From contig JBGAVW010000004.1 of assembly GCA_044227925.1 (NCBI GenBank), positions 62,001 through 126,000 on the forward strand: a stretch of 64,000 nt of DNA, written 5' to 3'. How positions within the stretch are numbered: the stretch's first letter is position 1; every line of letters begins with the position of its first letter. Shown piece by piece: positions 26,429 through 35,841 of this stretch. The position numbers and the translations under genes were made by a program. Source of the stretch: JADJLQ01 sp044227925 (GTDB lineage: Bacteria; Bacteroidota; Bacteroidia; Chitinophagales; Saprospiraceae). The notes beneath the pieces were generated by a model. That model made no database searches. It had not been told where the DNA came from and worked only from the letters and a program-made list of their open reading frames with translations.

Positions 26429-26818
26429 TTATCTTTGCAATAAGTTTAAGAATACTATGGCTCCTAATTCCCGTTGAGCCATTCCCACTAATGGAATGCA
26501 TATGAATCTGACTTTTTGTTCGATCTCTTCAAAACTTCGCATCCAAAACTCTCCTTCAATAATGGTTCGACCACTCAATACTTTCAGGAAGGGTAAATCC
26601 AGCATTTTAATGATGTTTGACTTAGTTTCATCATGAAATCGTTCGTCCCATTCACGCGATTCTATTTCACCACTTTCATTAAATTTTTTACCAAGTATAA
26701 ATTCTGCAGATTCATTATAGTAGATCATCCTTCCATCATGATCCACTATCGCAATTGGTGAGCTCAGGTATTCAGACAATTGTCGGGCTAAAATAAATTC
26801 TATTTCCTGATTGGGCAT
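26429..26818 (-). CDS. Single-domain PAS protein
   Basis: 129 residues that are essentially one PAS domain: SSPIAIVDHDGRMIYYNESAEFILGKKF is the PAS core, followed by a helical stretch and the closing strands RFICIPLVGMAQRELGAIVFL. There is no kinase, cyclase, GGDEF or DNA-binding part. It is the first gene of a two-gene unit with the MBL hydrolase, which suggests it senses a ligand or redox state for that enzyme (inference). Confidence 0.8.
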   Translation of the reverse strand: MPNQEIEFILARQLSEYLSSPIAIVDHDGRMIYYNESAEFILGKKFNESGEIESREWDERFHDETKSNIIKMLDLPFLKVLSGRTIIEGEFWMRSFEEIEQKVRFICIPLVGMAQRELGAIVFLNLLQR

Positions 26819-27101
26819 GTTTACGGGTTTACTTCACAAATTAAAAATAATTTAGCGTGAATAAACATATATTTTTCATTTTTGTGTTGAATTCAGAAAA
26901 AATGGATTTCTTGTATATCAATGATTGGTTTTTTCTGGCCTTTGTTTTTAAAAAATCCAGGTGTAAAATTTCCTGTGCTTATAATTCTTCCTTATATTAC
27001 CCATAAATAAGGCGAAAAAATATTTGTAGAATACTGATTAAGAGACAGATAGAATATTTTTTTCATTAACATATTTGACTATTTCGTATTAATTATTTAT
27101 C

Positions 27102-27109
27102 TATTTTTG
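27102..27109 (+). promoter_or_regulatory. Probable -7 box directly before smc
   Basis: TATTTTTG matches TANNTTTG and ends only five bases before the smc ATG. A TTTG at 27074-27077 is a possible -33 element, but the 24-base spacing is longer than usual. If used, transcription would start at or next to the start codon. Confidence 0.48.
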
Positions 27110-27114
27110 CCTTT

Positions 27115-30100
27115 ATGCAATTGAATTCTATTGAGATAAAGGGCTTTAAAAGCTTTGCTGATAATACCGTCATTCATTTTAACGAAAAAGTAACCGGAGT
27201 GGTAGGGCCCAATGGCTCCGGTAAATCAAATGTGGTAGATGCCATACGCTGGGTATTGGGAGAACAAAAGCCCACAGAACTTAGATTGGAACGCATGTCG
27301 GATGTGATTTTCAATGGCTCAAAAAAACGAAAACCGGGTGGTTTGGCTTCCGTAGCTCTTTCATTTGATAATACTAAAAACCTACTGGGGACTGAATATC
27401 AACAAGTGACCATTACCCGATTGTTATATCGCAGCGGAGAGAGTGAATATCAGATTAATGGTACCCCTTGCAGGCTACGCGATATCCATTCATTGTTTAT
27501 GGATACCGGAATTGGATCTAATTCATATGCAATTATTGCCTTGGGTATGGTAGATGAAATCTTGCAGGATAAGGATCATAGCCGAAGGAAAATGTTTGAG
27601 CAAGCTGCAGGGGTGACCAAATATAAGCAGCGAAAGCACGAGACTATGCTCAAGCTGAAAGCCACAGAAGAAGACCTGGCCAGAGTAGAGGATATTTTAT
27701 TTGAGATCGAAGCTAACCTCAAAGCCCTTGAAAAACAAGCCACCCGGGCAGAAAAATACCATGACCTGAAAGAACAATACAAAAAGCTATCGCTCGAGCT
27801 GACTTACCTTGAAACACAGGATATTTATAACAAAAATGCCTCAATTCAAAAAAATCTCAGTCAAGAGATGGATAGATTGAGAGAACTGGAAACAAATCAT
27901 ACAACCGCAGAGGCAGACCTGGAAATTAGTAAAAAAGCAATTTTAGATGAAGAGCATTCTCTGAGTGCATTCCAAAAAGAATTGAATGTCTTGATTCACC
28001 AGTTGCAGGAATTGGAAAATGGTAAGAGGATAAATGATCAGAAACTGGAATTCTTATCCAATAATAAAATAAAATTAGGGCAGCAAAAGCAGGAATGGGT
28101 AAACCGGCTCGCCAGTCTCGAAAAAGATATTGTATCCAAAAATGAATTGTTGACACAGCTTACCTCTTCTGCAGAAAAGCTCGCTGCCGAACTTAGCCAG
28201 ATGGAAGCCGAGCGGTATCAAATAGAAGATCAGCATGGCCAGGTAAAATCATCTTTCGAAGTCCTGCAAAAAGATCAACAGGAAATAGAAAAAGATCTTT
28301 TTGAAAAAGAGAAGCTGCTGGCAGTAAATCAAAATAAATCGGAGCATCTGCAACAAACGCTAAGCCGATTGTTGGATGAAAATCAATCCAGAGATAAACA
28401 AATTGAAATTATTTCTGCGGAACTGAACACTATACGTACCCTTATAGAACAATTGGGACACGAACTTACATTAAATGAACAAAATGAAAACCAGCGGCTT
28501 GAAGAGTTAAACGAAATATCTAAGAAAGCCGAGAGCATCCGAAACAACAAAGCAAACCTGGAAAGAAAATTAGACGCAAAACAGAATGAACATCAGCTGC
28601 TGAAGAGCATGGTGGAAAGCCTGGAAGGGTATCCTGATTCTATCCGGTTCTTGCATAAAAACTGGAAAGAAGATCTTCCCATTCTTGCTGACCTCATTTA
28701 TGCGCCCGAAGAATTCAGAGCCACGATTGAGCAATACCTTGAGCCTTACCTTAGCCATTATATAGTACACAGTTACGATGAGGCCGGGTATGCTATTCAG
28801 ATGCTTACGGATGCTCAAAAGGGGAAAGCTAACTTTTTTATATTGAATGCAATACCTCCGGTCAACGAACAACATCAGTCGCCTATCGAAGGTCTGATTC
28901 CGGCACTTGATGTATTGAGGTTTGATTCCGTATATACCAGCCTTTTCAAACGATTATTTACCAATGTTTATATCGACCCAAATGCGTTAGACTATGGTAA
29001 GTTTACCGATTACGATCAGCAGGACATCACTGTGTTATCTTCAAATGGTAGTATGGTCAAAAAACAGTTTGCCTTGTCCGGGGGTAGTGTAGGCTTGTTT
29101 GAAGGCAAAAAACTGGGAAGAAGAAAAAACCTTGAAATACTGGAAGAAGAGATTCTGGCTCTGGAAAATGATATGCAGCTCATTCTCGGGGAATTAAACG
29201 ATGTTGAAAATGAAGTGAGACGGCTGGATCATTCCGAATTTAGCTTTGCTATCGGTAAGCACAAAACAGCACTGGAACAAAAGCGTAAAGATGAAATTCA
29301 ACTTCATACCCGTTTTGAAAATTTAAATGAACTCAAAGCCTCTTCTCTTGCTTCTTCGACTGAAATAGAATCGGCCATGACTGATCTGGTGAGTCAAAGT
29401 GATGAGATTTCCAATCTTATTGCACAGCGAAGAATGGATCTGGATGCTTTACTTTCCCGCATAAGCAATATCGACAGCGATTACCAGGTAGTGGCACGCA
29501 CACTCTCATTAGCCAATGAATCTTTCAATCAAAAACAAATTGAATCCATCCGGCATCAGAGCAGGATAGACAATTTGGTACAGGATATTGACTTTCAAGC
29601 CGGCCGACTGTCCGAAGCGGAATTGCAAATAGATAAATTAGTTGATATTCAAACGGAAGAAGATCAGCAAAAATTAAACATTGGAGCTGAGCTGGAAACG
29701 CTGACCCACCGCCTGGAGCAGATGTATTTGGAGAAAAAAGAAAAAGAATCAGGGCTAAACACATTTGAGCAGGAATATTTTCGTAAGAGAAATTCAATAC
29801 ACGAACAAGAGCAAAAATTACGTGAATTTCAGAGGCAATCCAGTAACCTTCAGACTCTTATTAATGGCTACAAAGATCAGTTGCGCGATCTTGATTATAG
29901 ATTGGATACCCTCAAGGAAAGACTGCGAATTGAATTTAATATCGAGGAGTTGCCCACTCACGAAATACCGGAGGAGGAATTAAATTCGGATACCCTTGAT
30001 GTCGAATCGGAAGGGCTTTCCAATACTACTACGGTATCCAAATTTGATGCATTAAAAGAAAAGGTACGCAGACTGAGAGACAGGATAGAAAATTACGGAG

Positions 30101-30726
30101 AAATAAATCCAATGGCTGTCGAGGCTTATCGGGAAATGAAGGAACGATACGATAATATCAATACCCAGAAAATGGATATTATCAATGCTAAGGAATCACT
30201 TTTAAACACTATAAAAGAAATTGACGAAAGTGCCACAACTAAATTCCTGGAAGCATTTACAAAAGTTCGTGAACATTTTATAAGGGTATTCAGAAGTTTA
30301 TTTACTGCTGAAGACAGTTGTGACCTGATACTATTAAATCCTGATCAACCCTTAGAATCAGATATCGATATAATAGCCAAACCAAAAGGTAAACTTCCCA
30401 AATCACTGAGCCAATTGTCCGGAGGGGAAAAAACACTGACCGCAACAGCATTATTGTTTTCATTGTACTTACTCAAACCGGCTCCGTTTTGTATTTTCGA
30501 TGAGGTAGATGCTCCGCTGGATGATAGCAATATTGAAAAATTCAATAATATCATTCGGGATTTTGCCAGTGAATCCCAGTTTATTATAGTAACTCATAAC
30601 AAACAAACCATGGCAGCAGTCGATGTGATCTACGGCGTCTTTATGGAGGAACCCGGTGTAAGTAATGTGAGCCCGGTAGATTTTAGAGAATTTGAACACA
30701 TGTCTATTTTAGAGTCAACCAATTAA
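27115..30726 (+). CDS. smc: Chromosome partition protein SMC
   Basis: Condensin ATPase that organises and helps segregate the chromosome. The Walker A loop GPNGSGKSN is at 31-39 of the N-terminal head. Coiled coil runs from about 165 to 500, a hinge from about 515 to 670 (LEGYPDSIRFL, SHYIVHSYDEA, LSGGSVG), and a second coiled coil to about 1020. The C-terminal head has the signature LSGGEKTLTA at 1101 and Walker B CIFDEVDAP at 1126-1134. The 1203 residues are full length. ScpA and ScpB are not in the window. Confidence 0.97.
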   Translation: MQLNSIEIKGFKSFADNTVIHFNEKVTGVVGPNGSGKSNVVDAIRWVLGEQKPTELRLERMSDVIFNGSKKRKPGGLASVALSFDNTKNLLGTEYQQVTITRLLYRSGESEYQINGTPCRLRDIHSLFMDTGIGSNSYAIIALGMVDEILQDKDHSRRKMFEQAAGVTKYKQRKHETMLKLKATEEDLARVEDILFEIEANLKALEKQATRAEKYHDLKEQYKKLSLELTYLETQDIYNKNASIQKNLSQEMDRLRELETNHTTAEADLEISKKAILDEEHSLSAFQKELNVLIHQLQELENGKRINDQKLEFLSNNKIKLGQQKQEWVNRLASLEKDIVSKNELLTQLTSSAEKLAAELSQMEAERYQIEDQHGQVKSSFEVLQKDQQEIEKDLFEKEKLLAVNQNKSEHLQQTLSRLLDENQSRDKQIEIISAELNTIRTLIEQLGHELTLNEQNENQRLEELNEISKKAESIRNNKANLERKLDAKQNEHQLLKSMVESLEGYPDSIRFLHKNWKEDLPILADLIYAPEEFRATIEQYLEPYLSHYIVHSYDEAGYAIQMLTDAQKGKANFFILNAIPPVNEQHQSPIEGLIPALDVLRFDSVYTSLFKRLFTNVYIDPNALDYGKFTDYDQQDITVLSSNGSMVKKQFALSGGSVGLFEGKKLGRRKNLEILEEEILALENDMQLILGELNDVENEVRRLDHSEFSFAIGKHKTALEQKRKDEIQLHTRFENLNELKASSLASSTEIESAMTDLVSQSDEISNLIAQRRMDLDALLSRISNIDSDYQVVARTLSLANESFNQKQIESIRHQSRIDNLVQDIDFQAGRLSEAELQIDKLVDIQTEEDQQKLNIGAELETLTHRLEQMYLEKKEKESGLNTFEQEYFRKRNSIHEQEQKLREFQRQSSNLQTLINGYKDQLRDLDYRLDTLKERLRIEFNIEELPTHEIPEEELNSDTLDVESEGLSNTTTVSKFDALKEKVRRLRDRIENYGEINPMAVEAYREMKERYDNINTQKMDIINAKESLLNTIKEIDESATTKFLEAFTKVREHFIRVFRSLFTAEDSCDLILLNPDQPLESDIDIIAKPKGKLPKSLSQLSGGEKTLTATALLFSLYLLKPAPFCIFDEVDAPLDDSNIEKFNNIIRDFASESQFIIVTHNKQTMAAVDVIYGVFMEEPGVSNVSPVDFREFEHMSILESTN

Positions 30727-30752
30727 TTTAATTTAGTATCCTATTCCATTTG

Positions 30753-30760
30753 TAATTTTG
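30753..30760 (+). promoter_or_regulatory. Possible -7 box for the gene at 30776
   Basis: TAATTTTG matches TANNTTTG, 15 bases before the ATG. No strong -33 element. It may give the small gene a promoter separate from smc. Confidence 0.4.
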
Positions 30761-30775
30761 TAATAAAAAGTAGCT

Positions 30776-31258
30776 ATGATAGAAGTATTTGAAAAAACCA
30801 GTGAAGCAAGTCAACAAGCACTCAGAGAGGCATTGCCTTTGATTGCCATCCTGATAGGTAAAGCAGATAATAATCTGGATGTAAAAGAATTGGAACTTGC
30901 AAAAAAAATTGCCCATATACGTACTTTTAATTCTCCTGATTACCTGATTCCTTTTTACGAACAAGTTGAGAAGGAATTTGATGATAATATAGAGATGTTT
31001 CTTAAAGAGTTACCCGAAGATGCCAAAACAAGAGGATTGATCATTGCCGAGCGGTTGGCTAAGTTAAATCCGATTTTAGCTGAATTAGACCCCAAACCCG
31101 GGGCCATTCTTTATCATGGATTTGTGCGTTTCGCCAAAGAAATTGCTAAGGCTTCCGGTGGCTTTTTAGGTTTTATGGCAGTAAATTCGGAAGAATCAAA
31201 ATGGGTAAATCTTCCAATGCTTACTCCAATAGAAACTCCAGAGGAGGAGGAGGAATAA
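30776..31258 (+). CDS. Uncharacterised acidic, mostly helical protein
   Basis: I do not recognise this 160-residue protein with confidence. It has no signal peptide or membrane segment, predicted helices throughout (LREALPLIAILIGKADNNLDVKELE, RGLIIAERLAKLNPILAEL) and a C-terminal run of acidic residues. The helical layout and the DNNLDVKELE stretch are loosely reminiscent of TerB-like folds, but this is a weak impression. It follows smc by 49 bases on the same strand and may share its transcript or use the -7 box at 30753. Confidence 0.7.
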   Translation: MIEVFEKTSEASQQALREALPLIAILIGKADNNLDVKELELAKKIAHIRTFNSPDYLIPFYEQVEKEFDDNIEMFLKELPEDAKTRGLIIAERLAKLNPILAELDPKPGAILYHGFVRFAKEIAKASGGFLGFMAVNSEESKWVNLPMLTPIETPEEEEE

Positions 31259-31282
31259 GCGGTACACTGTAAACCGCTTTTA
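31257..31282 (+). terminator. Weak possible terminator after the acidic protein gene
   Basis: AAGCGGT (31257-31263, overlapping the stop codon) pairs with ACCGCTT (31273-31279), followed by a short T run. The stem is only seven base pairs and the T tract four bases. Confidence 0.45.
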
Positions 31283-31322
31283 AAACAGGCTGAATGTGTT
31301 ATTGATTTTTCTTCGAAAATTT

Positions 31323-32666
31323 TTAGCTTAATATTCTTTCTAAATAGCTGTTTCTAAACTTTCCATTCGGATCAAATTCCTTTGTTAGCGTTACAAAATC
31401 CTGGAAACGTGGATACATGGATTGTAAATAAGACTTATCATATTTGAATAATTTACCCCAATGTGGTCTTGCTCCAAAGGGTTTTAGAAGTGTTTCTACC
31501 AAAGGTATTAGATTATAGACATTGTCCTGTTGTTTCCAGGTGAAATGGATGATAAACGATGCTCGTTGATATGCCGTGCTCATCCATAGTTCATCTGCGA
31601 CTGCAGTCCGCACTTCTGATATAAATAAATCATTTTTCAATTCAGAGCCATACGCATTAATGGCCTTAAAAGCTGCTATTCCATTTTCGAGAGGCATAAA
31701 ATACTCCGACTGCAATTCTTTTCCAGAACTGGGAGTGAAATTCATTTTAAAATGTGGGAGACGCTCATGCCATGGTCCTGGTACACCCATCTGATCCGTA
31801 CAATTTATTGCATCCAATTCTACTATCGGATGCATATTTCTGGTGGCGGGTTTTGCTCCAAATAAATCAAGGCGCGGAATAAATTCAATTTCTTCAGCTA
31901 CTTTTGATTTTACCCATACTTCACTTACATTATTATTCATCCAATCGGTAAACAGGCTGACACTGTATCCTGCTCCCAGGATGGATTCAAAATTTTTTTC
32001 CAATTCATCTACCGCTAAATTTTCAAATACATCTTGCCTGATATTAAAATGGGGTTCAATAGAGAGTGTCATTTTGCTCACAGCACCCAATGCACCGAGA
32101 TTGACCACTACAGCATTGAATATATCTCCATCTTTTTCCCTGGACAAGGATTTGACAGATCCATCAGCCAATATTAACTCCAATCCCACCACCTGGGTCG
32201 CCAGATTGCCATTATTGATTCCGGATCCATGAGTGGCTGTAGCACATGCCCCGGCGACGGATATATGGGGTAGTGATGCCAAATTATTGAGCGCATATCC
32301 TTCTTTATATAGATATTCTGCCAATGTACCATATTTGATGCCGGCCTCTACAGTGACTGTATTTTTTATTTTGTCTATGGATAATACTCTATTGAGATTT
32401 TTTGTGGAAATTAAGAGAAACGATGAATCGGCTATATCACTGAAACAGTGTTGAGTGCCCAATATTTTTACTTTTTTTTGTTTTTTTATAATTGAAGTTA
32501 ATTCATCCAAATTTTCAGGAAAATGGATGTTTTTAGTATGATAGGTTAAATTACCTGCCCAATTGGATATGGGCTCTTTATTTTCCTCTTTGCACCCCGG
32601 TACAGCGGGGAAAATCACTCCGGCAGTGAGGGCGGCTGTGGTTTTTACAAAATTCCTTTTATTCAT
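31323..32666 (-). CDS. FAD-linked oxidase of the sugar-lactone/alditol oxidase family, exported
   Basis: Likely oxidises a polyol or sugar lactone with FAD. From ATG 32666 it has 447 residues; an in-frame TTG five codons upstream abuts the previous stop and is less likely. The N-terminus (NKRNFVKTTAALTAGVIF, then VPGC at 22-25) looks like an export signal, perhaps lipoprotein. The PCMH-type FAD domain spans about 45-215, with His73 (GTQHCFSDIA) where alditol oxidases carry covalent FAD, and GACATATHGSG. The C-terminal half matches D-arabinono-lactone oxidase, ending in HWGKLF and NSYLERIL. It follows the GH13 gene after 15 bases. Confidence 0.82.
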   Translation of the reverse strand: MNKRNFVKTTAALTAGVIFPAVPGCKEENKEPISNWAGNLTYHTKNIHFPENLDELTSIIKKQKKVKILGTQHCFSDIADSSFLLISTKNLNRVLSIDKIKNTVTVEAGIKYGTLAEYLYKEGYALNNLASLPHISVAGACATATHGSGINNGNLATQVVGLELILADGSVKSLSREKDGDIFNAVVVNLGALGAVSKMTLSIEPHFNIRQDVFENLAVDELEKNFESILGAGYSVSLFTDWMNNNVSEVWVKSKVAEEIEFIPRLDLFGAKPATRNMHPIVELDAINCTDQMGVPGPWHERLPHFKMNFTPSSGKELQSEYFMPLENGIAAFKAINAYGSELKNDLFISEVRTAVADELWMSTAYQRASFIIHFTWKQQDNVYNLIPLVETLLKPFGARPHWGKLFKYDKSYLQSMYPRFQDFVTLTKEFDPNGKFRNSYLERILS

Positions 32667-32681
32667 ATTTTCATGTTTCAA

Positions 32682-34364
32682 TTAATGCTGGCTCATCACC
32701 ATTTTTTTTTCTACTAATTCCAACCTGTCCGATTCTGTTTCTTTCAACCAAAGGTAGTCATAAGGCTGCACTTGAAGATACAGGTAACCTTCTGAAGCCA
32801 CGGTACTCCTGTGAGACAATAAATCGATCATATCATTGCCAAATCCAGGTTTGCCCAGATCTATTTTAGTCTTTTGAGGTAACCCGCTTAAATTGATCAC
32901 TACTAAAACCCGTTCCATGTAGTACTCACGCCAATAGGATAGTATAGAAGGGTGATCTGCATTGGCAAATAAAAAGGTACCTCTTCCCATTACTTTTAAT
33001 TCTTTTCTAAGCCGTATTATATTTCTCATCCAATGCAATAATGAATGCGGATCATTTTCTGAGCTTGTCACATTGAGATTAGAATAGTGGAATTCAGGGG
33101 TTTCTACACATGGTAAATATAATTTTTCTCTCGGTGCATTTGAAAAGCCTCCATTTTCACTATCATCCCATTGCATAGGTGTTCGCACTCCATCGCGATC
33201 GTTTAGCCAGATGTTGTCGCCCATGCCAATTTCATCCCCATAATAAACAATAGGCGTACCCGGAAGTGAAAATAATATAGCATTCATAAGCTTGATTTTC
33301 TGGATATCATTATCCATCAGTGTAGCAAGTCTTTTTCTGATACCCAGATTTATCCTGGCTCGTTGGTCAGCCGCATAGTGATCCCACATATATTGGCGAT
33401 CTTCGGGCGTAACCATTTCGAGTGTTAATTCATCGTGGCATCTGAGGAATACTGCCCATTGGCATTCATCCGGAATTTTAGGAGTACGATTCATTATGTA
33501 TTCGATGGGTGTGCGGTCAGCTTTTTTTAATGCTAAGTAGAGTCGCGGCATCACAGGAAAATGATAATTCATATGACATTCATCTCCATCTCCAAAATAC
33601 TGCACAGTATCTTCAGGCCACATGTTCGATTCGGATAAGAATAACAATCCTTTATGTTTTTGGTCTAAATGTGATCTGAGTTTTTTCAGGAATGCATGAG
33701 TCTCCGGAAGATTTTCACAGGAGGTTCCTTCCCGTTCAAATAAATATGGTATTGCATCAAGTCTGAATCCGTCAACTCCAAGGGCGGCCCAGAAATCCAT
33801 GAGTTTGAAAATTTCTTCCTGTACATCCGGATTATCAAAATTGAGATCTGGTTGATGATAAAAAAAACGGTGCCAATAATAAAGTCCTGTTTCTTCATCT
33901 TTGGACCAGTTTGATGGTTCTGAATCTGTAAAAATGATCCTGACTCCCTTGTATTTAGATGGATTATCAGACCATACATAATAGTTTCGGTAAGAAGAAT
34001 CGGGGGGGGAAGCTTTGGCCCTTTTAAACCATTCATGTTGGTCACTGGTATGGTTGATTACCAATTCGGTAATGATGCGCAAATCCCGTACATGAGCCTC
34101 CGAAATCAATGTTTTTAATTCTTCTGCACTGCCGTATGTGGGATTTACATGGTAGTAGTCTGCAATATCATAACCATCATCTTTTAAGGGGCTTGGGTAA
34201 AACGGCATTATCCATATTGTGTTAACACCCAGGTCTTTTATATAATCGAGTTTACCGATAAGGCCAGCAAAATCACCTATCCCATCCGCATTGCTGTCTT
34301 TAAATGTTTTTACATGTACTTGATATATAACAGCATCTTTAAACCAGCCATCGGGTCTATCCAT
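32682..34364 (-). CDS. treS: GH13 trehalose synthase-like enzyme (maltose alpha-D-glucosyltransferase)
   Basis: Expected to interconvert maltose and trehalose in the cytoplasm. The (beta/alpha)8 GH13 motifs are in order: LVINHTSDQH, then GFRLDAIPYLFERE with nucleophile Asp203, LFLSESNMWPED with acid/base Glu245, and CHDELTLEM with Asp311. The subfamily trait LFEREGTSCENLPETH and the ending QPYDYLWL match TreS. In the last catalytic motif the usual RNHDE reads RCHDE, an Asn-to-Cys change next to the catalytic His-Asp. The 560 residues lack the fused maltokinase seen in some homologues. First gene of a two-gene minus-strand unit. Confidence 0.88.
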   Translation of the reverse strand: MDRPDGWFKDAVIYQVHVKTFKDSNADGIGDFAGLIGKLDYIKDLGVNTIWIMPFYPSPLKDDGYDIADYYHVNPTYGSAEELKTLISEAHVRDLRIITELVINHTSDQHEWFKRAKASPPDSSYRNYYVWSDNPSKYKGVRIIFTDSEPSNWSKDEETGLYYWHRFFYHQPDLNFDNPDVQEEIFKLMDFWAALGVDGFRLDAIPYLFEREGTSCENLPETHAFLKKLRSHLDQKHKGLLFLSESNMWPEDTVQYFGDGDECHMNYHFPVMPRLYLALKKADRTPIEYIMNRTPKIPDECQWAVFLRCHDELTLEMVTPEDRQYMWDHYAADQRARINLGIRKRLATLMDNDIQKIKLMNAILFSLPGTPIVYYGDEIGMGDNIWLNDRDGVRTPMQWDDSENGGFSNAPREKLYLPCVETPEFHYSNLNVTSSENDPHSLLHWMRNIIRLRKELKVMGRGTFLFANADHPSILSYWREYYMERVLVVINLSGLPQKTKIDLGKPGFGNDMIDLLSHRSTVASEGYLYLQVQPYDYLWLKETESDRLELVEKKMVMSQH

Positions 34365-34540
34365 ATTTATACTATTTAAGGTTTGTAAGTGGAATCAAAA
34401 TAAGAAGAATTGAGGATAAATTATATCTGGATTCATTTTACCTGATTTTGATTAGGTTTTTTCTCCTTCCAAATGAGATTTTAAGGAATTCCCAACCTTT
34501 TGACTTTGGAATTCGTCTACTATTTCAAAATCCATTAGTC

Positions 34541-35836
34541 ATGAAAAAACTCTTCATTCTCAGTATTGTTTGTATTTCATTTACATTTTCATCCTGTTTT
34601 AGGGATGAATGTACCAGTCATCGCACTTTTGTAAGACTAGATCCGATATATAAAACGGTAGAAGCCTTACGGGCAGAGGTTAAAGTGACCATCGGGAGGG
34701 AGCTTAAAAATCCAGCTAAGATTTATGTTTATAATGATTATTTGCTTATAAATGAAGTAAATGAGGGAATTCACATTTACGATAATTCGAATCCCGCCAA
34801 TCCTAAAAACATCACATTTATTAATATACCGGGTAACAGGGATATGGCTATAAAAGAAAACGTACTGTACGCAGATAATGCTATTGATCTGCTTGCCATA
34901 GATATTTCTGACTTGTCTGCACCAAAAGTATTAAAAAGATTGGATGCAGTATTCGGCAGGTCTTTTGGCTGGAACTCGCAATTTGCAAATAATCCTATAT
35001 TGGTGGGCTATAATCAGACTACCGAAACCCAGGTACTGGATTGTACAGATCCCAATTTTAATCTTGGTTTTTTTAATAGAGGAGGGGGTATATGGTTTGA
35101 TGCTAACTCACTCAATGCTGGCCAGGCTCAGTCAGCACCTTCTAAAGCCGGCGGAGCAACTGCAGCAACGGGAGTAGGTGGCTCTATGAGCAGATTTGGG
35201 ATCGTGGATAAATATTTATACGGAATAGACCAAAGTGATCTGCATGTAATATATATAGATGATCCAAAAAATCCACGACAGGGAAAGTCCATTTCGGTAT
35301 CCTGGAATATTGAGACTTTGTTTCCTTATAAAGATAAATTATTTATAGGAGCCCAGACTGGAATGTTTATCATGGAGAATAAAAACCCTGAGTCTCCTTA
35401 TTTGTTAAGTAGTTTTACCCATGCCCGTGCCTGTGATCCGGTATTTGTCGATGGAGATATTGCCTATATTACATTAAGGCAAGGAACAGGATGTCAGAAT
35501 ACCACGAATGAACTGGATGTGGTGGATATCAAAAATATTACCTCTCCTCGATTGATAAAACGTTACCCTATGTCTAATCCAGCCGGATTATCTATACTGG
35601 ATAATATACTATACCTATGTGAAAGCAGTTATGGCCTTAAAATATTTGATACTAAAGACATTAATACAATTGATAAAAACTTATTAAGCCATCTGACCTC
35701 TTTCCATGCTTATGATGTAATTGTGCTGGACAAATCCCAAATAATAGTGACCGGCGATGATGGTATAAGGCAACTGGATGCAACTGATCCAAAAAATATT
35801 AAATCCATCAGCGTAATTCCTGTAGTTAAAAGCTAA
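34541..35836 (+). CDS. LVIVD-repeat lipoprotein
   Basis: Predicted lipoprotein of 431 residues with Cys19 after a hydrophobic signal (FTFSSCF). An ATG 31 codons upstream would bury the signal, so 34541 is the start. Several LVIVD-type beta-propeller repeats are visible, such as YLLINEVNEGIHIYDNSNPANPK, LLAIDISDLSAPKVL, LDVVDIKNITSPRLI and YGLKIFDTKDI. It probably sits on the outer membrane, with a binding role. It is first of four genes with 5-base and 10-base gaps, leading to an ECF sigma factor. Confidence 0.84.
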   Translation: MKKLFILSIVCISFTFSSCFRDECTSHRTFVRLDPIYKTVEALRAEVKVTIGRELKNPAKIYVYNDYLLINEVNEGIHIYDNSNPANPKNITFINIPGNRDMAIKENVLYADNAIDLLAIDISDLSAPKVLKRLDAVFGRSFGWNSQFANNPILVGYNQTTETQVLDCTDPNFNLGFFNRGGGIWFDANSLNAGQAQSAPSKAGGATAATGVGGSMSRFGIVDKYLYGIDQSDLHVIYIDDPKNPRQGKSISVSWNIETLFPYKDKLFIGAQTGMFIMENKNPESPYLLSSFTHARACDPVFVDGDIAYITLRQGTGCQNTTNELDVVDIKNITSPRLIKRYPMSNPAGLSILDNILYLCESSYGLKIFDTKDINTIDKNLLSHLTSFHAYDVIVLDKSQIIVTGDDGIRQLDATDPKNIKSISVIPVVKS

Positions 35837-35841
35837 TCAAT

